Shown here: positions 49,463 to 62,799 of the stretch, piece after piece
How positions within the stretch are numbered: the first letter of the stretch is position 1
Layout: the number at the start of each line of letters is the position of its first letter
Source of the DNA: Berberis thunbergii
Lineage: Eukaryota > Streptophyta > Magnoliopsida > Ranunculales > Berberidaceae
Reading direction: 5' to 3'
Assembly: GCA_003290165.1 (NCBI GenBank)
Contig: QNQO01008311.1
Span: 186,001-250,000 of the forward strand
Length of the DNA stretch: 64,000 nt
Program-made: the position numbers and the translations under genes
The notes under the pieces: model-generated
Told to the model about the DNA's origin: nothing
Seen by the model: only the letters and a program-made list of their open reading frames with translations
Databases searched by the model: none

Positions 49463-49668
49463 GTAAGTATAAGTAAACAAATATTTACTTATTAGAATCT
49501 GAATATACCATGAGTTTTCGCGAAATCATGGTATATTCAGATTCTAAAATTTTTCTATGTGTAAGTGTAACTCTTTTTTCTAAATTTTTTTCGCAAAATC
49601 ACATTCCTTGGCCATAACCAACCCCTTTACAATGTAAGTATAAGTAAGCAAATATTTACTTATTAGTA
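49434..49668. repeat. Spaced duplication with a hairpin between copies
   Basis: 49434-49492 (from the degron codons into the intron, with CTACAGTGTAAGTATAAGTA) is repeated with changes at 49609-49668 (TTACAATGTAAGTATAAGTA). Between them lies a perfect 22-bp inverted repeat, 49492-49513 and 49526-49547 (TTAGAATCTGAATATACCAT and its complement). The duplication breaks the Aux/IAA gene right after its degron. Confidence 0.7.
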
Positions 49669-52600
49669 TGACACATTTGCCCTTTTGAGGAACTACCCGT
49701 TGTGTGGTTGTTCATCATTTGTGTTTAATTTTATGTTATCACTTGCTGATGTATTGATTTTGTGATGATTATTACTCATACCATCGTAATTGCTTACCCA
49801 AGTGAGCTTTTGCTTCTTTGGCACGTTCTTATTGAAACCTAGCCAATTAGCTTGTCTCATGTTTAGAGATTATTGGGCAGCAGTACTTGAGTTGCTTTAG
49901 TAGGGCAAACCTCGTCAAAGAGTTTCCCGGTCTGAGTTTTCTTTTTGTTTGTTTCAATTCTCTAAATTATTTCTCAGTTGTTGTTGCTAAATGTTTATAT
50001 GTTATTTAATTTCATGTCTCGAATTTGGGGGAAAATCCTACGTGGATATAAAGATTTTTGTTTTCTCAAAAATCAGGGTGTGACATTATGTGGGATCTCC
50101 TCTCTCCATCACGCCTTCGATCACAGGGACAGTTGGGGAGGGCACACTCGCTATAAGAATCGGTGAATGGAGGAAGAAAGATATGCATACACACTGTAAT
50201 TTACATACAGTCTTCACTCTTCCTTAAATCGATATCTTACTTAAGCATCAGAGTGCCTTTGGTCACCATAATGTCGGTCCCTGGCTTAACCGCTATACAC
50301 TTTTCCAGATTTGATATCAACGGGATCAAATAGGACAGATCTAAACGCATCTGATGTTATGGTGTTTCTGTGTCTCTTATGTTTATGTTTGTGTGTGGTG
50401 GTATTTTTGAATGTCGAAGGGGTGCATTTTTTGCTCATATTTTGGTTCATTTACAATGAAAATGTTGGTTGTATTTCTGAAATCGACATGAGTTTTTTAA
50501 CATATATAGTTTGTCGTACTAAATTACTTTGTATTGGTTAATCCTTAATCAACACCGGTAATGGTTACAACACCAGTTTAGAGCAGAAAAAAACTGTTTC
50601 ATGAACCATTTGGCTAATCAATACTTGACACCAGTTTTACCATAGCATTCCTCTCAATTGGAACTGGTATAGAATTGATTCAATATAGAATCATGAATAG
50701 TTATTGGCCCAATTGGAACATAGTAATGCAATCCATATTTTATTCTACAAGGTACGGATGGATATTTATCTGGAGATTACAATACTTTTACTGATCAATT
50801 AATATTGCAAGGAAACTCTTCCATGACCAACATGAATTAATTGCATTGGGGTTAATTTTCGTTATTTTATCAATTTAGTTAAAAAAAAACGTCTATTTTG
50901 ATATGACACCCACTTCAATTTTATCAACAATTAAGTGATTGATTTAATTAAAATTACTAATGTAATTGGAGATTTATCTCATTCCATTATTCTAGTTGTG
51001 AACCGAAGAACATCACACTTCTTTTTTGGGGGCCACGAGCGAACCTAAACTTCGAGTTTCAGAATTAACTTCGATGTATAGTGTAAACTTTGATGTTTAC
51101 AAACAAATCCAATTCACAACTCCAATTTAAACCAATTGTCAGGTCATTGCCACCTATAAACTTAGCGAACTAATTAGATACAAAAAATCAAAGTAAATTA
51201 AACGAGATTGAAAGTTTTCATAAACGAGAGAAGAAGGGAGAATGCAATGGTTCCCGTTTTAAATGGAGTTTTGAACTTTTGGCAAATAAGAACAAAAAAG
51301 AGAGAGAGTGAAATTTTGCAAATGGTGATTCCTTGTGAGTACAAATTAATTTAAAAAGGGAACAAGTGTGTAAGAGTGTAAGAGAAAAACCTTTCCATCA
51401 GTCAACTTTTTCTCAATGTCAATTGAGAAAATGGGTAAAAATGTTACCAAGTATTAGTTCAGGAAGATGATACTAATGGGTATCATTTGACAAATTTCTG
51501 CATGTTTGAGTATTTGTTTTGAAATTTTCTCAATATGAAAAGAGGTTGAATAACAAAGATTCGAGGAATTATATTTTAACTATTTTAACCTTGCCAAAAA
51601 AGACATGCAGTCCATTTAATTATAATAAAATATTGATATTTCTAATGCAACAATTCTAGCCAGCTTTGTTTGTTGGCTTCTTTTGGGCATTTTTTCTTGT
51701 TTTTTTTTTTACAATTTAACTCCTTCTATAAGTGGTGTTTGTGGTTGTGTTTTAAAAATGATGAGTAAAAAGTGTAAAAAAGCCAAAAAAGAGCTAAAAA
51801 AAACTAGCAAACATGACTGACTATACTTACTCTTCCTAATGTAACTCTGGCACGTTGGGCCCTAACCCAATTATTAAATAAAAAAAGGCATTGGCATGTA
51901 AGAGACAAATTTAACTTTTTATGTCGGTTTAGGACCATATATATTTTCATTTAATTAGGATCCAACACATGATCTTTGTATCGTTCTCTATTTGCAACCA
52001 CGTTTTCTCCCACTTTACACAAGCCTCCCAAAACGCGCTACATTGCCTCCTTTATTTCTTTCATAAACAAATGAAGGTATTTCAACCAGAAATTAAAGCC
52101 ATTTCATATAGAAATCAAAGTTGATTTTGCCCAGAATTGGATGTATTTTGGTCTAGCAATAATACATATTTAGGCGAAAATTAAATGTCATTTTGCCAAG
52201 AATTGAATACATGTGGTTGGTACTCAATTAAATGTTTAGATTATGGTAGACACTTAATGAAGTCACTTGTAATTCACTGCCTATCATCCACCTGCAAGTT
52301 TCTGATTGTGTCAAACTCATACTGTCAAATATGATAGCACTCACTGAATGCCCTTTTAGATTGTGCTAGGCATGCAATCACTGATCATTTGTAATTCACT
52401 GCCCATCATATATATGCAATATGGGATGCATATAAATTCACTACATACCATTTACTTGTATGTTTCAAGTTCTTTCAAACTAATACCTACCATGCTAGCT
52501 ATGGTAGACGCTCATTATTTGAAATCTGACAAGATTTCTACACATTAAAATTCAGAACCACTTCTTCACCACCCAACAGTTAAATTCACAAAAAAGAATA

Positions 52601-54733
52601 AGTTCCTAAATGAAATATTGGTAATGGTAATGTGTAGAAATCTCGAGTAGTAACATTGGATTCTGAAATGGTGAAATTAAATTGGTTTAATCACTTAAGG
52701 GCTTAGAATTTTGTAGATCTAAGATCTTAAATTTTTTTACAAGGTTATAGATCTCATTGATCTTTTGATCAATATTGAATAGATTTAAGGGATCAATATT
52801 AAGATCCATTTTGATCTTTGTCAATGTTTAGCATAGGCATACAAAATAAAGTGCAAAAAATAAACCACACACTGTATAACATGGTTCACATTTAGAGTTG
52901 TAAAGACCAACTTTATAAGCAACATCCATAGAGAAAATATCTACTATAAAACAATATCACAATTACAAGATTTTCCACTTAAGACACTTACTAAACCATA
53001 CACGGTTCCACAATGAACGAGTTTTTCACTTGCAAACAACTACTATATACGAAAGCTTGCTTCAATGATGTTACTCCGCGATCTCAACAACGTACTAAGG
53101 CCAAAAACAGTAGTTTCATACAAATAAGTTAGATTATGACATAGATTTATGAAGTTTCTCACACATTAAAAGTGCCTAACGAATTAAATGTTTCTAACAC
53201 CTAGAGTGTTTGCAAAAATCAAATGTCTTCTTTTAAAACAGATGCAAAAGACTCTAAAACTTTCCTTTGACGTTGAAAGTTGAGGTTTTTTAACTCCAAA
53301 GTTGTACTCTCAACATACCTTGGCTCTCTTATTTATAGAGTTCTGAAATAGCAAAAATTCCATGAGTTTATATAGAAATAAAGTGCTGGAAATTTATTGT
53401 ACTGGGCCAGTCTTGAGTGCATGACCTGTCTATTCGATAGGTCAAACTCAAATCAACTTGACTTGAAGAGCTCATTTTCCGAGTTGTTTGCTTGATAGGT
53501 CAAGCTCTTATCCTAACATGTTTGCTCAACATGTCGAGCTTTTATTCATGGCTTATTTAATTGGTCGATCTAGTTGACACTGTTAAAAAATCCGCAATGT
53601 GACTTCTCAAAGATTTTCAGTAGAATTATGTTCATTTAAAATAATTTCTATAATTGAAATCTTTTAATTCATTTTTACAAGGGTATTGCAATTTGTGTTC
53701 TCATCTTGACTTTTGATTAATAAGACGCCATAATGACTTGTTGACTTATACTTTATCTTCAACTCATTGTTGAACTCACCGAATCTAGCACTCATTTTTA
53801 CACTAAATAATATCAACTTAAAATATGGAGGTTTCAATCTCTCCCTTTGATTTATTTATTGACAAACCCCAATATCTACCTATGCTTAACAAAACTTCAA
53901 ATTGAGAATTGAAAATTACATTGGAAAAAATGGATTCTTTTGTCATTGATTACATAAAAAAAAATGTCTATCATAGATCCTAGTATTTAGAAGATGTGCA
54001 ATTTGACTTGTCATAGTAACTTGACCAATCATCTAAATCAAAATACAGAAATTGCGACATATTGTGGGTTAGAGTATAAAAATAGAAATGTTATAACTTA
54101 GTCTCCCTTTTTTGTCCCAACTAAACAAAGGATAAATAGGACAAGATGTCCATATATAAGAGAAAAGGAAAACGTTCATACACTCATACTCCCCCTGGGT
54201 TCATTATACTTAACAGTAATCAAAATAGTTCACCAAACTATAACATCATTACTTCAAGGTGTATTTTCAAACACTCAAAATGAAGATAAACCAAAATCCT
54301 CCATTTCAAGTTGATGTCAATGCTAAATAAATTTAGCAAGAACATTATAAAGTAACGAGGAAACTAAACATGACCACGGTCATTGACAACAAGGCCTATA
54401 GGCACTCCTATTTAGCTCAGGGAATAGACCATATGATCTAAAATACTCCCTCTTAATCAATGCACAATTTTAAATGCCGACTTAACTGATGCTCAAAGCA
54501 TTGTTGTGTACGTTAACGACACATAATGTGAATAAACACACATATTGGGGATTTGTGCATAAAGTATGCAACACATGAATTAAAAAATACTAACTGTTTA
54601 TCAAAGAAACATATAGATGATATTTACACACCAAATATGACACTCGAGATGTACATGCATTTTGTGAGTTGGAATACACATATCTTCTTGTTTTGCACAT
54701 TAAGGAACCGTATTCAAATTGAAAATTATCAAT
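49669..54733. other. AT-rich gene-poor DNA
   Basis: No gene recognised in 5 kb. 52860-53600 and 53830-54250 have the look of decayed LTR sequence (for example CTCTCCCTTTGATTTATTTA and ACTCCCCCTGGGTTCATTAT, phrases common near copia-type LTRs), but no ends or coding domains could be matched. Confidence 0.35.
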
Positions 54734-54738
54734 ATTTG

Positions 54739-55421
54739 TTGATGTAGTCAATTTTTGCTCTCTTTCCTCGTTGCTTACCTAGACCTACACAGGTAGCAAA
54801 CGTGAGCCAATGACCACCGTGTGGTGGTCGATGGCACTCTGATGCTTAAGTTAAATAAGGCTTAGGAGATGCTTAAAACTGTAAATTGGGTTATATTATG
54901 TACCTCTAGTTCATCGACCTTATCCCTTTTTTATAGTGAAGGAGTCCCAATTCGGCTAGGCCTTTGGTGGCGTATTTTAGGGAAAGTGATCTTGCTATGG
55001 AGATCCTTTTCTGATTCGGAGTTGTCTATGTGGGATAGTTTCCCTACATGACTTGTGCTCCTAGATCTGCGAGAGAGATTTCCCTTTCTGAGTGTTGTCC
55101 ATGCAAGAAAGTTTTCTTGCCTGACTTATACTCTAAAACATGTTTTCTAGTCGGATCCAATGTGTTGCAAGCCTACCTATTTTGGTAGATCACTCAGATA
55201 CTTTCCCTGGAGGTCTTACGAGTATTGGGCTTGACCGCGTGACGTATGGGCTTACTGGCTCATTGCAACTCGGACCCGACTATCTAGATTGTGCCAATGA
55301 CGGACTTGCTGCTATTTGGGCCTCACTGGATTTAGCATGTTATCGAGCTTGCTTTATTTTATTGACGAGATTATCATGACACGTGTATGGTGCTGATCAG
55401 AGGACTGTTTGATGTATCAAC
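54739..55421. repeat. Solo LTR of the Tat-type family
   Basis: 683 bp from TTGATGTAGTC to GTTTGATGTATCAAC, with flanking ATTTG at 54734-54738 and 55422-55426, a 5-bp target duplication. It shares GTGGTGG...GGCACTC-GATGCTTAAGT and ACACGTGTA-GGT words with the LTRs at 1801 and 62152. With no internal region, it is a solo LTR left by recombination between LTRs. The orientation by similarity is minus. Confidence 0.7.
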
Positions 55422-55426
55422 ATTTG

Positions 55427-58400
55427 CAATAGTCAGTTTGTCGTTATGCACATTAAGGAAAAGTATCAAATGTTGAAATATCAGCATGTTGTATTGATGC
55501 ATATTTTATATACAATGCAATGAAATCAAGGATTTATGCACTCAAGACAAATTATAAGCTCCTTGAATACTAAGAACATGAAAAATTTTAGATAGATATA
55601 ATTTATGCCGTAAATTAGTCTGTATATTTGGGTTGTAAAATTTGAGCACCGAAGGTGCTTAGAAAAACACATATTACGTGGTGGATTGTACATGAAAATA
55701 TGCTCAAACCATACAAAAACACAAGGTGTTTTAAAAGGAAACACATAAATTTGACGTGTACAATGAGCATGTTTTGGCCAATTGTGTTTTACAAAAATAG
55801 AAAAAAAAACTTATTGGTTTGGAAATGTGTACATTTAGCATAAGAACCCAAAGTTGAGAATTTGAATTGTCTTATAAAAAATTCTATCAACAATTCAAGG
55901 AATTGATGGATGTTATTAAGACAATAATTTGTATCCACTATCACAATACAACTTCTCAAATACACTTTCAAAGTGTAAACATGTTGCATAGGAGTTGTGA
56001 TGCCCATAAATCAAGTTTATTCAGCAAAGATCAGGAAACTAAAACTTGAAGATAAATGTGGAGAGAATCTCAAAAGCAATAAGATACTGAACCAAACTTA
56101 CAACAAGAAACTTTGTGTGGAGCCATTGTGAACTCTTCAAAAAACTTAAAAAAATAAAATAAAGTGAACCCCCACCCCCCTTTTTTTAAGAAACTTTCAT
56201 GCCCCACAATTGTTCTAAAAGACATTCAATACCCTTGATATTTTGAAAATTTTCAAATAAAAAAATAATTACAGACAAGGGTTAGGATTTAAAACCTCAT
56301 GATTCAAGGTTTTAAGCTAAAGTGTGTAAACACATTATTTGGAATATAGGAAATCATGTCTCGCCTTTTGAAAAACTCATTGTAGACATAAAGTAATTAT
56401 ATGATGAACACAAAGTAAGAAACAAATGCTAGTAGACTTGCCAACTTGCATGAAATAGTAAGAAACAAACGAGTGTAATTTCAAAATGCAATTTACTTTC
56501 AACATAACACAAATCATAATCTCTCTCAAGTGCTAGCTCTAGAAGGTAAGGACTGGTTTTTTCTTCCCTTATTAGAACGCTTTGACCCAGTCATAGTGCA
56601 CCCTTATTGAAATATCAACAAATACACATTTAACGTTATGGAAGACATGTAGTTCTCATGATCGAATGAACATTTAGTTTCTTCCCTTAAGCCAATCATG
56701 CATATACACAAAAAAATTGACTTCTTTTCCACAATTGCACTACCATTCTTGTGCAGAAAACACCTCACCCAAGTATGCCTCCCTTGCCTTTGAAACCACT
56801 CGGACTATCATCTCAATGGAAGTTTTACCATGGAAAGTATATTCTAATCATTAGACATACATTCGAACTCACATGAAATGATGTATCCATTATACAAGAA
56901 AGTTTGCATACTAAATCATATATCAAGTATATAAGCAAGTCTGTATATTAAAATCATATTTTTTTTAATTCAATTTTTTTTCGAAGTTTTGAAAAATAAT
57001 ATAAAAATTAACAAATCTCAAATGTTGTTTAGAAAGTCTAGTTGCATCACCATCAAATACTTATATACACCATAGCGCATTAACATACATTCTCTGACCC
57101 TTAACATCTCAAGGATCACTATAAATCCATCAGTCAAGTTACATAACAATCAAATTCAATTCATGATAAGCAAATACCAAATTGCATAACAATGCAAATA
57201 CTCAAATTCATCTCATCAATAGATGAATCATCAAAAATTAATTCAATGTACTAGTAACAACTTCACCTTTAAGGTGAACACGTAGCAAAATCTATCAAGT
57301 GTAAAGGTTATCACAATTTATCGTGTAGAAATTTAATTTCAGAATATTAGATATTCAATGTTATATTCATATAATGTGCCCCTATTTACACATAATAAAT
57401 ATTTCGATCGTTTAGCTCCAAACATATTGTTCACTCTACATGTATAAAATTCTAAAATTCAATTCCAAGGATATACTTTAAATAATATTTTTGTAATCCA
57501 CAATTTATATATTTCAATACTATAGAATAACATGTATTCTTAAATAAATTTTAAGTGAAATATTCAACATATACTAAACATAATACTACAAGTTTTCAAA
57601 CAAAATTAAATCAGATTTTTATTCACAAATAAATATTTAGAATAAAAGTAGTCTATAAAGTGAAAAAATATTCACATCGAGCTATCATGACTTGACCCAT
57701 GAAAGTCCCCAAAACTTCGAATTACAATATCTCTTAACAAAAAAAAAAAAACTAGTCTTATTTCAACTAAAAATGTGATTTCTATCTTCAAACAACACAT
57801 ATCATGTCAAACCACACATATAAGTTCGATCATACAATAAGATTGTAAAAAAAATGACCTTTTTCATAAAACCTAAGATTGACTGGAGGCTTCCTCTTTT
57901 TTCGCCTCTTCTTTACGTAGGGTTTTCCCTCCATTTGTTTTCGTGTTTCAAAGAATATGGCTAGGTATTCCAAACTATTTTTAAGTGTCTAATTAGGATT
58001 TCCTTATTTTTTGCTAAACACACGCACCCACTTTCCATTCATTTAACCACTACCAACAAAATCATAATTTACAGAATAATAAATTAAAATATATACTACC
58101 ACATACTAAATAAATAGTATTTATATTTACTTAATTAGATGAGTATTGCATTGGCCATATTATGCGATCCAGACATGCCATAACAAAACTTTGTTTAGTT
58201 GTAGTCGAGTGACAAATGAAATTTTAAAAATTGACAATAATTATCAAAAGTTCCCCTTACATACAAGTGTAACATGTTTTGACTCATTTTTAAGAATTCA
58301 ATTTGAAGTAGTCACAAAGAGTATTTGCAATAAAATTGCAATCATTTGTGCCTGAACCAATTAAGAAAATGTTCCCATCACTTCCAGTTACGTAATCACC

Positions 58401-58713
58401 CAAATAAATATTCAAGTAGGTGAATTTGGGGTCATCGTCATTTAGTTTGTTTTAGGAGGCTCAACACCTTTTACCGTTGCAAAAGCAATGTTTGACTTCC
58501 ATTGAGGTTGACGATCCTCTTTTCAAAGCCAAATAGATTTCAACTTCATTGGAGATTGTTTGGGTATGGAAGTCAAGCATTTTGGAACCTTTTTGGAAGT
58601 GGTCTTGTTGCAAGAAGTCTTAAGAAAATAAGATTTCATTAAACTAAACTTTTTACTATTTCTTTTACCTTTTTACCTCTTGGAAGAGTGGATTTTTGGG
58701 GTGTGTGAATGTC
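55427..58713. other. AT-rich gene-poor DNA
   Basis: No gene or element end recognised. It contains short homopolymers (C/T runs at 56168-56187) and scattered short frames without family resemblance. Confidence 0.4.
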
Positions 58714-58983
58714 TGATGGTGGGCTTGATTACGCCCAAACAATATACATGGTCAATGCAGTAGAAAATGGGGTGTCGATCCCACAAGGAAAGCGATCTAT
58801 AAAACAGGTTCAAGGAAGAAAGCTACACGAACAAAACATTAAACTAAACTCGAAAAAATTTTGCAAATTAAAAGAAGTAATTGAATTTAGGTGAATAAAA
58901 AATCAAATAAGAAAAATCACAAGGGTCCAAGAACCCCTCCTAGATTTGACCGCTTCAACTTGTATTGGTTCAGTTGCGATAAC

Positions 58984-59678
58984 CAGTGTTCTAAAAATCG
59001 CTAGGCGCTGGGCGGGCGGCGAGCAGGTGCCTAGCGCCTAGGCGGGTGCCTAGCGCCTAGGCGGGTGCCTAGGCGGTCTTAGGTTTTGTATTATAACTTT
59101 AATAATTTACAAAAGTTAAGCATAATACCTTATCAATTACATCCAATTTAATGTCAATATATATATGCAAAATTTAAAAACATGAAAAATTAACAATCGT
59201 GAACAAAATTTATTAAAACTCAAATGACTGAAGTTGATCATGATAGGTACTTTATATAAATTTGAATTTGTGTACTCTTTTATTTTTCTTCAAATTGCAT
59301 GAATAACCTCAGTTATGTTTGATAAAATCTACATTAGTAAAATTGGTACCCGGCAGATCCTTTGAGAATTCCATTAAGTAATCATCCTTCGCTACATTTA
59401 GACATATCATCATCAAAGCCCATTCCCGAGATTTTCTAAAAAAACAATTAAATAGTTTATTTCTAAAAAATAGGAAAGAAAAATAAAATAAGAACACAAT
59501 CAACCTTATTAAAAAATAAAAAAATCTCCCAGACCGCCTAGACCGCGCCTAGGCCGCCTAGACTGCCTAGCCCGCCCAGACCCACCCAGACCGCCCAGAC
59601 AGCCGCCCAAGCATTAATCTGGGCGGTTTCCACCTTCTAGCGCCTAGGCGGTCGCCTAGACCGATTTTTAGAACACTG
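58984..59678. mobile_element. hAT-type MITE, 695 bp, perfect target duplication
   Basis: Ends are CAGTGTTCTAAAAATCGCTA and, inverted, CAGTGTTCTAAAAATCGGTC. The target duplication GCGATAAC at 58976-58983 and 59679-59686 is perfect at 8 bp. Subterminal blocks repeat TAGCGCCTAGGCGGGTGCC several times on the left and their complements on the right, so it can fold into a long stem. It is the same family as 430-719 but larger. No coding sequence. Confidence 0.88.
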
Positions 59679-60326
59679 GCGATAACTCAATTATATGTGC
59701 CACATCCCAAACAACATAATCGAAAAATACGCTTTAACGCATCATTATATTCTTATGTAAATAGATATAAGAATTCCTTTTTGTAGAAAACACAAATATT
59801 TGTCATATATGATATCTTAAATCAACGATATATCTAGAGACAATAACGCAATAAAAGACAATCACACATAACCAATCTAGCGGAATCAATTGAACCCTAA
59901 AACTCCACACATAAGAAGAACATGACTAACTTATATGAAGAAGAATAAAACACTCACTGGATTAAAAGAATCTATGGAAGAAGAAAATATAATCGGCTGT
60001 CACACAAATGCATAACTTCTATATTAAATAAAGAGGAAAATTCTCAAATACCAGTAGTCATTGTGAATGCATGAAAACTAAATCAAATACAAATCAAACC
60101 AGCTAAATCTAGGAGTTCATCTCTTCATCTTGCATGGAAGCTTAGCCTAGCCTGCAATACTTCTCCAAAACTCTAACTAAAATTATTTGTTTTCTCTTCT
60201 AAAAAACGTTCTTCTTTTAATATGCCTAAGGAGTCTTTTTACAAATATAGACAAAAGGAGGCAGCCCTAGAGAAGATAACGAAACCCTTGGGTTTCATCT
60301 CATAGGGTAGCATGCCCCTCAGGTTG

Positions 60327-60360
60327 CTTCTTCTTCTTCTTCTTCTTCTTCTTCTTCTTC
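60327..60360. repeat. CTT microsatellite
   Basis: About eleven uninterrupted CTT units. Confidence 0.9.
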
Positions 60361-60590
60361 GTTTTGGGCTGAATGCATACGTTGGCTTGCTCCAGGTTGT
60401 CTTGGGCTGATCCAGAAGTTGTGGATCACCTTGATCATATCTTTGAGAGCATTTTTCTTGAAAAACAAACTAAAACACAAAGTTCTCCAAAATACCACAC
60501 TTGTCAAGTAATTCAATGAATTATCAAAATAATCTTAACAAGTGAAAATACTTAAATTTGTATAAAATGCATTTTCATGTTTTAATCACA

Positions 60591-62151
60591 ACCCCCAACT
60601 AGCTCATTGCTAGTACTTAGCAATACAAGCGAAATAAGAAGCATGAAAATGTGTGTAACATGTAAGTCATAATCCAATAAGTTGCAAAATTGTCTAGTAA
60701 AATCTCCAAATCATGACTTTTAAGAAATATTGAGAGGGAAATAGGCCACAACCTTTCTTACAACAAACTAGTAATGCATATAACCTATAATTCAACCACG
60801 TAAGAGCCTCAACTCCATTGTCCTCATAGGTAAAGTGTCTATCAATCAGAACATGCAAGGTATTCACTCATGGAGTTTGGAATCAATGTAAAACTCTCAT
60901 AAAAAAAGGTCAAATGATTTAGGACAAGCAGGTAAACAAGAATCGATCATAGGATAAACTAGTCATACCATTCAAAACACTTAATGAAGCTTACCATAAA
61001 TATGCCTCATAATTTCAGTTGATGATGAAGCTCTTCCCTACTGAATATGACTAATACAATGTATTTCCGTACGCAACTGAATCCCCCTTATTTTGAATAA
61101 AAAACGAAAACAAAACTGAAACTTTGAGATTTTTTTTGTCACATGAAACGATTGATTACAATGAAAATAAACTTATAGAATAAGGAGATTCTTGAGATAT
61201 TGTCGACGATAAAAAATTAGCACAAATATCAATGTTGGATTAGGAGGCCTTAAAGATTAACCAAATCATTTCTCCACATGCAAGGTAAACCAGATAGGAC
61301 GCCTTAAATGTTGACGAAACCAATTCCAATGAGCGATAAAAGTTCGCAATTTCATTTATCTCAAACTTTCAACTCAATCATGAAAAATGTGATTTAAACA
61401 TGGTCAAAATAAAAAACCATATGCATCAAGTCTCCAAATCGGTCCACAAATCTTAACAAGTGCACAAAAGTGAGTTTCCAGAAATCAATCAATGTTTATC
61501 AAGATAGTATCATTAGACCTTGACGAAAACATTGTAATCATGCATCAACAATTCACAAAGACTTAAAAAACAACATGCTATGACACTTTCACACAAAACA
61601 ATGAATACCAACAAGCATGAATATGCTACTACCCCCAACCTAAATCTGACAGTTTCCTCATAGTCACCAAAATATAAGAAAATCATACCAGCGAGAGAGA
61701 GGAACACATGCGGGTGATTGGTTCTGAGCGACTCCAGTAGCTAAACTAAAAATAACCTGAAACCCTCAAAGAAAAACATAAAATCAAACAACGAAAGCAA
61801 TAGACCTAAACTAAAATATAGATAAAAGTGGAAAACATAAATTAAAGTAAACAAGGGAAACTATCCACGGTTCTTCTATGTAACTCCACGGTGGAATTGG
61901 GGTCAACTTTTGGGATCTCCATGATGGATGGTTGTGGTCTCGCTCTTTCTCTTGGCAACTCCTCAAAGCATGGTTGCCATTGTCGTCTTCCTGCATCCTT
62001 TGACCCTGAAAAAAAACATCAAAAATATTCACAGGATAAGGTGAACTCTCAAATTTGGAAACACAAAAGAGATATTCTAAAGATTCAAAATTTTTGCGTA
62101 AGAGAGCCTCTTCTACTATCTGTGTGTCTATCATATCAGTGTGATAGCACT
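60591..62151 (-). other. Internal remnant of the LTR element, no gene
   Basis: AT-rich sequence between two LTRs of different families. The minus frame 62134-61811 has no recognised relative. It was probably cut short by the neighbouring Tat-type element. Confidence 0.35.
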
Positions 62152-62718
62152 TGATGCATCCAAAAATCGTCCTCCTATGGGTTTGACCTGCAAAACAACT
62201 ATTAGACTACCAAAGACCACCTTTTTGGTGGCTGAAGGCACTCCGGTGCTTAAGTCAGTAACTCTGTTAGAAGAAGGATGTAAATCTTGACAAAACTCAG
62301 TTAAAGTTGCATAGTTGTGTCGAATGTTCTCTTTACCTTTAATAATGGTCATGGTTAACTATCTGCGTGACTTAAGCATGTGAGACTCAACGAAAGAAGA
62401 TGTTGCTTATAACAATCTTCTCTTTAATGGAGATGCGTCCGGGGAGGCATAACTCCTTCCACAACTCTTTTTTGGTGCAACGTTTATCTTCTTTATGAGA
62501 AAACTCGTGTCGGGCCTAGACTCGGGCTCTAATTTGTTTGGGCTTGGATTTGGGCCCTGTTTATGTCTCCTCAGTGGTGAGCCCATTTGGGCCTCTGTAG
62601 TTGGCTTTATTTTCCTGGGCTTATGAGTTGGCTTGATAGATTGAGCGATGTATCCTCGTGATGAATCTCTATGCCACGTGTACGGTCACGATGATTAATC
62701 TATTTTGATGTATCATCA
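62152..62718 (-). repeat. 3' LTR of a Tat/Grande-like element
   Basis: 567 bp from TGATGCATCCAAAAATCGTC to TTTTGATGTATCATCA. On minus it is preceded by TAAGGGGGGGTAGT (62719-62732), a clear polypurine tract, so it is a 3' LTR of a minus-strand element that continues beyond the window. Confidence 0.7.
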
Positions 62719-62799
62719 ACTACCCCCCCTTAGTTAGTGGGTTTGTTCACGTATCCACTAACTGTGTGACGGTTGGTATTTCAATTGCGATTTTGTACT

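Larger units (their letters stand above)
58714..60590 (-). repeat. Large LTR of a minus-strand retrotransposon, with nested MITE
   Basis: On plus it runs from TGATGGTGGGCTTGATTACG to CATGTTTTAATCACA. On minus it is preceded by AGCTAGTTGGGGGT, a polypurine tract like those before Athila/Tat-type 3' LTRs. It includes GGGTGTCGATCCCACAAGG, a phrase common in such LTRs. The length of 1877 bp includes the 695-bp hAT MITE. No target duplication was found at its ends, which fits a 3' LTR still joined to internal sequence at 60591-62151. Confidence 0.5.

Noticed and set aside
50030..50170. Possible Aux/IAA domain III/IV exon (GVTLCGISSLHHAFDHRDSW)
   Set aside because: Only weakly reminiscent of the PB1 motif; the conserved Lys and acidic OPCA residues are not visible, so the gene is treated as truncated.
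52860..54250. Copia-type LTR or internal region
   Set aside because: Some phrases look LTR-like, but no paired ends, primer site or coding domains could be identified.
58709..58894. 61-residue plus ORF
   Set aside because: Lies at the end of an LTR, with a phrase (GTGTCGATCCCACA) common to plant LTRs; not a gene.
60319..60516. ORF with a poly-Glu tail on minus
   Set aside because: The Glu run is a CTT microsatellite read on the other strand.
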